Of a DNA stretch of 20,322 nucleotides, positions 5,858 through 13,686 are shown piece by piece (the stretch's first letter is position 1; every line of letters begins with the position of its first letter). The notes beneath the pieces were generated by a model that had not been told where the DNA came from, searched no databases, and saw only the letters and a program-made list of their open reading frames with translations. Source of the stretch: Ruminococcus sp. UBA1780 (GTDB lineage Bacteria > Bacillota > Clostridia > Oscillospirales > Ruminococcaceae); the NCBI GenBank assembly GCA_002315235.1, contig DCGK01000067.1, forward strand, positions 1 to 20,322. The letters run 5' to 3'. The position numbers and the translations under genes are program-made.

Positions 5858-8596
5858 TTGAAAAAAGTTAAAAAGTTTGCAGCGGCTGTGTCGGCACTTA
5901 TATGTGCAGGTACAATGGCTGTTCAGGCGTCAGCGGCACAGGGAAGAGTGTACGGTGATGCAAACGGCAACGGTATTGTCGATATTACAGATCTTTCAAT
6001 GCTCTCGCTTTATCTTATAGGTGATGCAAAGTTTGATGAAACCCAGAAAAAGCTTATGGACTTCGACCAGGACGGAGAATGCGGTATCGCAGATCTTCCT
6101 ACACTCAAGCAGTTCATCACTCATTCGCTAGAGTCAGAAACAATTATTCTTACTCCTTTTAAGGAGGATGTTCCTGAAGTTACGGAAGCTCCTGTAACGG
6201 AGGCAACCCAGCCTCAGGCTTCATCCGAGCCGCCTGCTTCATCATCTTCTTCTGAGGAAACAACTGTTACAACGGTAACTGTTACGGAAGCACCTGTCAC
6301 AACTACTGTTACCACCACAACAACGGAGGTAACAACTACTACAGAGGCTGTAACCACCCAGCCTGAACCTCCTAAGGAAATCATCATAAACGCATGTGAC
6401 GGCGAGATTTATCAGGGTGTTACAGAAACTACAAACGGCGGATTCCTCAGTCCTTCTTATGTAAACTATGACAACGTAACAGGTTCAGCTCTTACAGTTA
6501 AGGTAAATGTTCCTGAAGACGGCAACTACCTTATGTCAGTACGTTTTGCGAACGGTACTGAAGCTGCAAGACCTTTCAGTGTTTTCGTAAACGGCAGCGA
6601 CAGCTACTATACAATGAATTTTGAAGGAACCGGCGCATGGACCGAATGGAAGGAAAACAGCATAGTTGTTGCTCTTAAGAAGGGCGAAAACACAATTAAA
6701 ACAGTAGCAACAACAACAAACGGCGGTCCTAACGTTGACCTCTTTAAGTTTAACAAAACAGACAAGAATGCTGCAGAGCTTACAGATTCTTCAGTTATTC
6801 CGTATTCAGCTCCGGCTTCACCTGGCTCAAAGCGTGTTGAAAAGCTTGACAGAGCTCTCACAGCTGTAAAGACAGGAAACGGAATGCTCGTAAGCTGGAG
6901 AAGCCTTGGTACAGATTCAGCTGATACAGAATTCAAACTCTTCAGAAACGGTGAGCTTGTTTACACATCAGCACCGGGAATGGCTACAACATTCCTTGAC
7001 AAGGCAGGAAACGACTCATCAGCATACAAGGTTGAAACCTATGTAAACGGACAGAAGAGCGAATCAGAGGACCAGTCAGTAAGAATCGGCGGAGAGTACC
7101 TCGAAATAAAGCTTTCAAAGCCTTCACCTATGACTATGCCTGACGGTACAACATGTGACTATTCAGCTTCTGACTGTTCAACAGCTGACCTGAACGGTGA
7201 CGGAAAGCTCGAATTAATCGTTAAGTGGGATCCTTCAAACGCCAAGGACAACTCACAGTCAGGATACACAGGAAATGTTTATCTTGATGCATATACTCTT
7301 GACGGAAAGCAGCTCTGGAGAATTGATCTCGGAAGAAACATCCGTGCAGGTGCTCACTATACACAGTTCATGGTTTATGACCTTGACGGCGACGGAAAGG
7401 CAGAACTTCTCTGCAAGACTGCAGACGGCACAAAGGACGGAACCGGAAAGACAATCGGTGACGGTTCAAAGGACTACAGAAACAAGAGCGGATATATTCT
7501 CAGCGGCCCTGAATACCTTACAGTATTCAACGGAACAAACGGTGCTGCGATGGATACAATAAACTACAATCCTGCAAGAGGAAACACTCTCAAGACTACA
7601 TGGGGCGATGACTACGGCAACCGTGTTGACAGATTCCTTGCTACAGTGGCATATCTTGACGGAAAGAATCCAAGTGTTGTATTTGCCCGCGGATACTATA
7701 CAAGAGCAACCCTTGCAGCATACGACTGGAACGGAAGCAAGCTCACACAGAGATGGTTCTTCGACAGCTATGACGGCAAAACAGACAAGAAGGGCAAGCC
7801 GAACAGTGACTACAGCGGACAGGGTAACCACAATCTTGTTGCAGCAGACGTTGACGGTGACGGATGTCAGGAAATCATCTACGGCTCATGCACAATCGAT
7901 CATGACGGCAGAGGTCTCTACTCAATGAAGCTCGGTCACGGTGATGCTATTCACGTAAATGACTTTATTCCTTCAAGACCTGGTCTTGAAGTATGGATCT
8001 GCCATGAGCATGAACCATACGGATGCACACTTTCAGATGCAGCAACAGGACAGATAATCTTCAGATACACAAGCGACAAGGATACAGGACGCTGCAGCGC
8101 AGCAAATATTGTACCTGGAAATGACAGCGGCGAATTCTGGGGAGCAAGAAACGGCTCACTCTTCAACGGCGAAGGCAAGGAAATCGGTTCTTCAAGCGGA
8201 CTTGCTGTAAACTTTGTAATCAACTGGGACGGCGACCTTGAAACAGAACTTCTTGACGGTTCAGTAATCACAAAGTGGACATCAGGCGGAATCAAGACTC
8301 TTCTCAGCCCTGCAGGCGTAGCAGCATGCAACGGTACAAAGAATACACCAAACCTTACAGCTGACCTCTTCGGTGACTGGAGAGAAGAACTTGTTCTTCA
8401 TACACAGGACAGCACAGCACTCAGAATTTACTCAACAACATATCCGACAGAGTACAGACTCTTCACACTGATGCATGATATTCAGTACAGAACATCAGTT
8501 TCAGCTGAAAACACAGCTTACAACCAGCCTCCGCACACAAGCTTCTTCCTTGGTACAGGCTACAAGCTGCCGGCATATCCGGATGTATTCTATTAA
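5858..8596 (+). CDS. Secreted dockerin-bearing rhamnogalacturonan lyase (PL11) with CBM35-like module
   Basis: Extracellular enzyme expected to cleave the rhamnogalacturonan I backbone of pectin by beta-elimination and to dock onto a cellulosome. Of 912 residues, 1-26 form a signal peptide (cleavage after ASA). Residues 30-92 are a dockerin with two calcium loops (DANGNGIVD and DFDQDGECG, each followed by a helix). A Thr/Val/Pro-rich linker spans 105-172, a CBM35-like carbohydrate-binding module about 175-298, and the PL11 eight-bladed propeller about 330-912. Propeller evidence includes calcium-type loops DLNGDG, DLDGDG and DVDGDG, and PL11 segments such as VVFARGYYTRATLAAYDW and GQGNHNLVAADVDGDG. 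The start is taken as TTG at 5858, 9 nt after GGAGG and followed by MKKVKKF-type signal residues; a TTG at 5849 would abut the ribosome binding site. It is a single-gene unit with its own promoter and terminator. Confidence 0.93.
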   Translation: MKKVKKFAAAVSALICAGTMAVQASAAQGRVYGDANGNGIVDITDLSMLSLYLIGDAKFDETQKKLMDFDQDGECGIADLPTLKQFITHSLESETIILTPFKEDVPEVTEAPVTEATQPQASSEPPASSSSSEETTVTTVTVTEAPVTTTVTTTTTEVTTTTEAVTTQPEPPKEIIINACDGEIYQGVTETTNGGFLSPSYVNYDNVTGSALTVKVNVPEDGNYLMSVRFANGTEAARPFSVFVNGSDSYYTMNFEGTGAWTEWKENSIVVALKKGENTIKTVATTTNGGPNVDLFKFNKTDKNAAELTDSSVIPYSAPASPGSKRVEKLDRALTAVKTGNGMLVSWRSLGTDSADTEFKLFRNGELVYTSAPGMATTFLDKAGNDSSAYKVETYVNGQKSESEDQSVRIGGEYLEIKLSKPSPMTMPDGTTCDYSASDCSTADLNGDGKLELIVKWDPSNAKDNSQSGYTGNVYLDAYTLDGKQLWRIDLGRNIRAGAHYTQFMVYDLDGDGKAELLCKTADGTKDGTGKTIGDGSKDYRNKSGYILSGPEYLTVFNGTNGAAMDTINYNPARGNTLKTTWGDDYGNRVDRFLATVAYLDGKNPSVVFARGYYTRATLAAYDWNGSKLTQRWFFDSYDGKTDKKGKPNSDYSGQGNHNLVAADVDGDGCQEIIYGSCTIDHDGRGLYSMKLGHGDAIHVNDFIPSRPGLEVWICHEHEPYGCTLSDAATGQIIFRYTSDKDTGRCSAANIVPGNDSGEFWGARNGSLFNGEGKEIGSSSGLAVNFVINWDGDLETELLDGSVITKWTSGGIKTLLSPAGVAACNGTKNTPNLTADLFGDWREELVLHTQDSTALRIYSTTYPTEYRLFTLMHDIQYRTSVSAENTAYNQPPHTSFFLGTGYKLPAYPDVFY

Positions 8597-8626
8597 TCAT
8601 ATCTGATACATCAGACACAAATAAAT

Positions 8627-8662
8627 ACAGTGAACCTGGAAAAATGATTCCGGGTTCACTGT
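8627..8662 (+). terminator. First hairpin after the lyase gene
   Basis: ACAGTGAACC and GGTTCACTGT pair in a stem of about 12-13 bp with one mismatch around an A-rich loop, 30 nt after the stop codon. No T-run follows, so it may protect the 3' end of the mRNA rather than terminate. Confidence 0.55.
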
Positions 8663-8670
8663 CAGAAATA

Positions 8671-8699
8671 AAACCGCCACCTCAGTGAGGTGGCGGTTT
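8671..8699. terminator. Bidirectional terminator between the lyase gene and uvrA
   Basis: ACCGCCACCTC and GAGGTGGCGGT form a perfect GC-rich 11-bp stem, extended by flanking A/T pairs, with a 3-nt loop. A-rich sequence lies on the left and T-rich on the right, so it can stop both the plus-strand lyase transcript and the minus-strand uvrBA transcript, which converge here. Confidence 0.88.
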
Positions 8700-8706
8700 C
8701 TGCATA

Positions 8707-11526
8707 TCAGAGATATTTTTTCAGGTACTGGCCTGTATATGATTTTCTGCATTTTACAATCTCCTCAGGGGTTCCGGTGGCAATGATTGTGCCGCCGTTG
8801 TCGCCGCCTTCCGGACCGATATCTATGATGTGGTCACATACCTTTATAAGGCCGAGATTGTGTTCGATTACCAGGACAGTGTTTCCTCCGTCCACAAGCT
8901 TCTGAAGAACCTCTGTAAGCTTGTGGATATCAGCGTTGTGCAGGCCTGTTGTAGGTTCGTCGAGAATATAGATGGTTCTGCCGGTTGAACGTTTTGAAAG
9001 CTCGGTGGCCAGCTTGACTCTCTGGGCCTCGCCGCCTGAGAGTGTTGTGGCCGGCTGACCAATCTTGATGTATCCGAGGCCAACCTCCTGAAGCGTCTTA
9101 AGCTTTCTTGCAATCTTAGGGATATTTGCAAAGAACTCAACGCCCTCGTCAACTGTCATTTCAAGAACGTCATAGATTGACTTGTCCTTGTATTTTACCT
9201 CGAGAGTTTCCCTGTTGTATCTGCGTCCCTTGCAGACTTCACACGGAACGTACACGTCAGGGAGAAAATGCATTTCGATCTTAAGGATGCCGTCACCTTC
9301 ACAGGCTTCGCAGCGTCCTCCTTTGACATTAAATGAAAATCTTCCGGCAGTGTAGCCCTTGAGCTTTGCCTGGTATGTCTGTGCGAAGAGTTCACGGATA
9401 TCACCGAACACGCCCGTGTATGTGGCCGGATTTGAACGAGGTGTTCGTCCGATAGGACTCTGGTCTATGTCGATTACCTTGTCGAGATTTTCGAGGCCGG
9501 TCATTTCGTCAAATTTTCCCGGGAAAAGCTTTGCACGGTTAAGCTTTGCAGCAAGATTTTTGTAGATGATTTCATTCACAAGAGAAGACTTTCCTGAGCC
9601 GGAAACACCTGTAACGCAGGTGAATGTTCCAAGAGGAATATCAACGTTTACGTTTTTCAGGTTGTTCTGGGCTGCGCCCTTTACTGAGAGGAACTTTCCG
9701 TTTCCCTTACGCCTTTCGGAAGGAACAGGAATGACCTTCCTGCCGCTCAGATACTGTCCGGTAACTGATTCTTCGCATCTGAGCAGTTCGTCAACAGTGC
9801 CGCTGAATACAATGTTTCCTCCGTTTACTCCGGCGCCGGGTCCGATGTCAACGATGTGGTCAGCCGCGTACATAGTGTCATCGTCGTGCTCAACAACGAT
9901 AAGAGTGTTCCCGAGGTCGCGGAGCTTCTTTAGCGTGGCTATCAGCTTGTCATTGTCACGCTGGTGAAGACCGATGCTCGGTTCATCAAGGATGTAGAGA
10001 ACGCCTACAAGTGATGAGCCGATCTGGGTGGCAAGTCTGATACGCTGGCTTTCACCGCCTGAAAGCGTGCCGGCTGAACGGGAGAGTGTAAGGTAACCAA
10101 GACCTACATTTTTCAGAAATGAAAGACGCGCCTTTATTTCCTTTATAACAGCTTTTCCGATAAGCATTTCCTTTTCGTTAAGCACAAGCTTTTCAAAGAA
10201 ATCAATTGAGTCAAGCACCGACATATCGGAGAGCTCTGCTATATTCAGGCCGCCTACTGTAACGGCAAGGCTCTCCTTTTTCAGACGCTTTCCCTTACAG
10301 TCAGGACACAGCTTTTCTGTCATGTAGTTTTCTATTTCTTCTCTTGAAGTTGTCGGGCCGCCCTCCTTGTATCTGCGGTAGAGGTTGTTTATAACGCCTT
10401 CAAAAGGTGCTCTGTGCACACCGCCTCCGTAAACTGATGCACGGTTGAGTGTGAGCGGTTTGTCTCCGGTTCCGTAGAGGAAAAGGCTGAGCTGTTCAGT
10501 GGTGAGTTCGCTTACCGGTTTGTCAAGAGGGATGTTGTATTCCTTTGAAATTGCAGTGTAATACATCATTGCAAATGAGCTTGGCGTGAGTGAATTCCAG
10601 CCTGAGGCATGAATGGCTCCGTCAAGAATGCTCAGGTCCTTGTTAGGAACTATTATTTCCGGATCAATTTCCTGAAATACGCCGAGCCCCGTACATGTTT
10701 CACAGGCACCGAAAGGATTGTTGAATGAGAACATTCTCGGAGTAAGCTCGTCGATGGAGATGTCGTGGTCAGGGCAGGAGTAGTTCAGCGAGAACAGCAT
10801 TTCCTTTCCGTCAATGACATCTGCAAGAATAAGCCCCTTTGAAAGTGAGTTTACAGTTTCAAGGCTGTCTGCGATACGTGACTCGATGCCTTCCTTTATT
10901 ACAAGACGGTCAACTACTATTTCGATATTGTGCTTTTTATTCTTTTCGAGTTCTATTTCCTCGGAAAGGTCATACATGATTCCGTCGCAGCGTACACGCA
11001 CGTAGCCGGAACGCTTTGCGGCTTCAAGCTCCTTTGCGTGAGTGCCTTTCCTGCCTCTTATTACAGGAGCCATGAGCTGAATCTTTGTGCCCTTCTCAAG
11101 TGACATAAGTCTGTCAACTATCTGGTCAACAGTCTGCTGTCTGATTTCCCTGCCGCAGACAGGGCAGTGAGGGATACCGATGCGTGCATACAGAAGTCTG
11201 TAGTAGTCGTGTATTTCCGTAATGGTTCCGACTGTTGAGCGCGGGTTCTTTGAGGTCGTTTTCTGGTCAATGGAAATGGCAGGAGAGAGTCCTTCTATGC
11301 TGTCAACATCCGGCTTGTTTGCCTGACCGAGGAACATTCTTGCATAGGATGAAAGACTCTCGACATATCTTCTCTGTCCGTCGGCGTAGATTGTGTCAAA
11401 GGCAAGAGATGACTTGCCTGAGCCGGAAAGGCCTGTCATAACGATAAGCTGGTTTCTTTCAAGCTCTATATCTATGTTCTTAAGGTTATGCTCGCGGGCT
11501 CCCTTAATTACTATCTTGTTGTTCAT
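8707..11526 (-). CDS. uvrA: Excinuclease ABC subunit A
   Basis: DNA damage recognition ATPase of nucleotide excision repair; a UvrA dimer loads UvrB at lesions. At 939 residues it has normal full length. It has two ABC modules: Walker A GLSGSGKS (32-39) and signature LSGGESQRIRLAT in the first, Walker A GVSGSGKSS and signature LSGGEAQRVKLAT in the second. Zinc-binding cysteine pairs are visible in CPVCGRE near residue 120, in CETCTG and CPDCKG, and in CEACEGDG with CEVCKG near the middle of the second half. The start ATG overlaps the uvrB stop by 4 nt (ATGA), with AAAGGTG upstream inside uvrB, so the two genes are translated as a coupled pair. No truncation or missing key residue was seen. 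Confidence 0.98.
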   Translation of the reverse strand: MNNKIVIKGAREHNLKNIDIELERNQLIVMTGLSGSGKSSLAFDTIYADGQRRYVESLSSYARMFLGQANKPDVDSIEGLSPAISIDQKTTSKNPRSTVGTITEIHDYYRLLYARIGIPHCPVCGREIRQQTVDQIVDRLMSLEKGTKIQLMAPVIRGRKGTHAKELEAAKRSGYVRVRCDGIMYDLSEEIELEKNKKHNIEIVVDRLVIKEGIESRIADSLETVNSLSKGLILADVIDGKEMLFSLNYSCPDHDISIDELTPRMFSFNNPFGACETCTGLGVFQEIDPEIIVPNKDLSILDGAIHASGWNSLTPSSFAMMYYTAISKEYNIPLDKPVSELTTEQLSLFLYGTGDKPLTLNRASVYGGGVHRAPFEGVINNLYRRYKEGGPTTSREEIENYMTEKLCPDCKGKRLKKESLAVTVGGLNIAELSDMSVLDSIDFFEKLVLNEKEMLIGKAVIKEIKARLSFLKNVGLGYLTLSRSAGTLSGGESQRIRLATQIGSSLVGVLYILDEPSIGLHQRDNDKLIATLKKLRDLGNTLIVVEHDDDTMYAADHIVDIGPGAGVNGGNIVFSGTVDELLRCEESVTGQYLSGRKVIPVPSERRKGNGKFLSVKGAAQNNLKNVNVDIPLGTFTCVTGVSGSGKSSLVNEIIYKNLAAKLNRAKLFPGKFDEMTGLENLDKVIDIDQSPIGRTPRSNPATYTGVFGDIRELFAQTYQAKLKGYTAGRFSFNVKGGRCEACEGDGILKIEMHFLPDVYVPCEVCKGRRYNRETLEVKYKDKSIYDVLEMTVDEGVEFFANIPKIARKLKTLQEVGLGYIKIGQPATTLSGGEAQRVKLATELSKRSTGRTIYILDEPTTGLHNADIHKLTEVLQKLVDGGNTVLVIEHNLGLIKVCDHIIDIGPEGGDNGGTIIATGTPEEIVKCRKSYTGQYLKKYL

Positions 11527-13490
11527 TTCTTTTCACCTTTCAGTTCAGCTATCCTGTCACGGAGGTAAGCTGCGTGTTCGAATTCAAGAAGCTTTGCAGC
11601 CTCCTTCATCTGTGCTGTGAGTATTTCAATCTGTTCAGCCTTTTCACGTGCAGAAAGCTTTGATGTACTGTCGCTTTCAGTAATTTTCTTCTTTGAAGTG
11701 ATTTCGATAATTTCACGGACATCCTTGATGATGGTCTCAGGTACAATTCCGTGTTCCTCGTTATACTTCATCTGGATGGCACGTCTTCTTTCCGTTTCCG
11801 TAATTGCATTTTCCATGGAACGTGTTACGGAGTCGGCGTACATGATAACCTTGCCTTCAGCGTTACGTGCTGCACGGCCTATGGTCTGTATAAGGGAGGT
11901 TTCACTTCTGAGGAAGCCTTCCTTGTCGGCATCCAGAATTGCAACAAGTGAAACCTCAGGAATGTCCAGACCTTCTCTGAGAAGGTTGATTCCGACGAGA
12001 ACATCAAACTCACCTTTTCTGAGGTCACGGATTATTTCCATTCGTTCGACGGTATCTATGTCATGGTGCAGGTAGCGTACTTTTATGCCTGCATTTTCAA
12101 GATATGCTGTAAGGTCCTCTGCCATTTTCTTGGTGAGAGTGGTTATGAGCACACGTTCTGATTTTGCTGTGCGTATATTAATCTCGGAAATAATATCGTC
12201 AATCTGGCCGGCAATAGGCTTGACGATAATCTCAGGGTCAACAAGTCCTGTAGGGCGTATAACCTGTTCAATAATCTGCGATGAGTTGTCCTTCTCAATC
12301 TGGCCCGGAGTGGCACTTACGTAGATGGCCTGGTTGATATGCTCCTCAAATTCGTCAAAGTTCAGAGGACGGTTGTCCAGCGCACTCGGCAGTCTGAAGC
12401 CGTAGTTGATGAGCGTTTCCTTTCTGGCTTTGTCTCCGGCGTGCATTCCGCGCACCTGAGGAAGTGTGACGTGGCTTTCGTCAACTATAAGCAGGTAGTC
12501 ATCAGGGAAGTAGTCAAGGAGTGTGAACGGAGTGCTGCCCGGCTCCCTGCCTGAAAGAACTCTTGAGTAGTTTTCGATACCGCTGCAGAAGCCGACCTCC
12601 TGAAGCATTTCCATGTCGTAGTGTGTACGTTCAGCGATTCGCTGTGCTTCGATAAGTTTGTGATTTTCAGTGAAATATTCTATTCGTTCAGCAAGCTCCT
12701 CGTCAAGGACGTGCAGAGCGTCATTTATTTTTTCGGCTGAAACCACATGATGGCTTGCCGGGAAAAATGCAGTATGTGAAAGCTGTGAAATGATGTTTCC
12801 GGTAACAGGGTTTATTTCGCAGATTCTGTCTATTTCATCCCCGAAAAATTCGATGCGTACTGCCTTTTCAGAGGTGTCTGAAGGAAATACCTCAACTACG
12901 TCACCACGTACTCTGAATCTGTTACGCTGAAAATCAATATCATTTCTTTCGTAGTGAATTCCCACCAGCTCCTCAAGGAGCCTGTCACGGGATTTTTCCA
13001 TGCCTTCGCGGACGGACACTGTTCTTGCACGGTATTCATTCGGGTCACCGAGGGTGTATATGCAGGAAACACTTGAAACTATGATTACGTCACGTCTTTC
13101 GGAAAGTGCGGTTGTTGCAGAGTGACGCAGCTTGTCTATTTCTTCGTTTATGGATGAATCCTTTTCGATAAATGTGTCAGTTCCCGGTATATATGCTTCC
13201 GGCTGGTAGTAGTCGTAGTATGAAACAAAATACTCAACTGCATTGTCCGGAAAGAATTCCCTGAACTCTGAACACAGCTGAGCGGCGAGGGTTTTGTTGT
13301 GTGCCAGCACAAGTGTAGGACGGTTGACATTGGCTATGACGTTTGCCATGGTAAATGTTTTCCCCGAGCCTGTAACACCAAGCAGGGTCTGGATACGGTC
13401 GCCTCTGTTCAGCCCGTCAGTGAGTTCCTGTATGGCCTTCGGCTGGTCACCGGACGGTGAGTAGGGGGACACAAGTTTGAATTTGTCCAT
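11523..13490 (-). CDS. uvrB: Excinuclease ABC subunit B
   Basis: Helicase-like damage-verification subunit of nucleotide excision repair, which receives DNA from UvrA and recruits UvrC. The 655-residue protein has Walker A GVTGSGKT (38-45), the beta-hairpin region rich in tyrosine (SYYDYYQPEAYIP) that locks the DNA, the DEXH-type box VDESH, helicase motif VI in QTIGRAARN, and a C-terminal UVR motif (EILTAQMKEAAKLLEFEHAA region) that contacts UvrC. The start at 13490 is preferred over an in-frame ATG at 13511 because GAAAGGA lies 6-7 nt upstream and the protein then begins MDKFKLVSPY as is usual in the family. It is the first gene of the uvrBA operon, with a leader containing two hairpins. Confidence 0.97.
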   Translation of the reverse strand: MDKFKLVSPYSPSGDQPKAIQELTDGLNRGDRIQTLLGVTGSGKTFTMANVIANVNRPTLVLAHNKTLAAQLCSEFREFFPDNAVEYFVSYYDYYQPEAYIPGTDTFIEKDSSINEEIDKLRHSATTALSERRDVIIVSSVSCIYTLGDPNEYRARTVSVREGMEKSRDRLLEELVGIHYERNDIDFQRNRFRVRGDVVEVFPSDTSEKAVRIEFFGDEIDRICEINPVTGNIISQLSHTAFFPASHHVVSAEKINDALHVLDEELAERIEYFTENHKLIEAQRIAERTHYDMEMLQEVGFCSGIENYSRVLSGREPGSTPFTLLDYFPDDYLLIVDESHVTLPQVRGMHAGDKARKETLINYGFRLPSALDNRPLNFDEFEEHINQAIYVSATPGQIEKDNSSQIIEQVIRPTGLVDPEIIVKPIAGQIDDIISEINIRTAKSERVLITTLTKKMAEDLTAYLENAGIKVRYLHHDIDTVERMEIIRDLRKGEFDVLVGINLLREGLDIPEVSLVAILDADKEGFLRSETSLIQTIGRAARNAEGKVIMYADSVTRSMENAITETERRRAIQMKYNEEHGIVPETIIKDVREIIEITSKKKITESDSTSKLSAREKAEQIEILTAQMKEAAKLLEFEHAAYLRDRIAELKGEKK

Positions 13491-13529
13491 AGTGTTTCCT
13501 TTCGTGTTCATTTTTTCGCTGATTCAAAG

Positions 13530-13567
13530 CTCTGCTTTTAACAAGCAGAGGCAATTCGAAGAATTGC
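13530..13567 (-). promoter_or_regulatory. Structured leader of uvrBA (two adjacent hairpins)
   Basis: Two perfect inverted repeats lie side by side upstream of uvrB: CTCTGCTT/AAGCAGAG (13530-13550) and GCAATTC-GAA-GAATTGC (13551-13567). Both lie downstream of the likely -10 box, so they would be in the mRNA leader. Role unknown: control of translation, mRNA stability, or a protein site. Confidence 0.5.
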
Positions 13568-13607
13568 TTTCGTTCAGTAGGAGATTGAAATCCTCTGTGT
13601 TGTTATA

Positions 13608-13636
13608 ATTATACTATATCATTAAAGAAATGAAAA
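13608..13636 (-). promoter_or_regulatory. Likely promoter of uvrBA
   Basis: On the minus strand a perfect TATAAT (13613-13608) has a weak TTTTCA about 17 bp upstream (13636-13631). The -10 box is convincing, the -35 is not. Transcription would start near 13601, leaving a leader of about 110 nt. Confidence 0.55.
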
Positions 13637-13644
13637 GTGTTTTT

Positions 13645-13681
13645 TTTACAAAAACGCCGCAGGTGCGGAGCACTGCGGCGT
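13645..13681 (-). terminator. Intrinsic terminator of the diguanylate cyclase gene
   Basis: On the minus strand ACGCCGCAG and CTGCGGCGT form a 9-bp GC-rich stem followed by TTTTTGT and then a run of T residues. It begins 5 nt after the stop codon and lies just upstream of the uvrBA promoter. Confidence 0.88.
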
Positions 13682-13686
13682 TGTGG

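Noticed and set aside
6240..6370. Thr-codon repeats in the lyase gene as a CRISPR or tandem-repeat locus
   Set aside because: The repeats are in frame and encode the Thr/Val-rich linker between dockerin and CBM35-like module.
13491..13511. Upstream ATG at 13511 as the start of uvrB
   Set aside because: GAAAGGA sits between the two ATGs and places the start at 13490, matching the usual UvrB N terminus.
13530..13613. LexA-type SOS box upstream of uvrB
   Set aside because: No GAAC-N4-GTTC or close variant found; GCAATTCGAAGAATTGC is palindromic but does not match that site.
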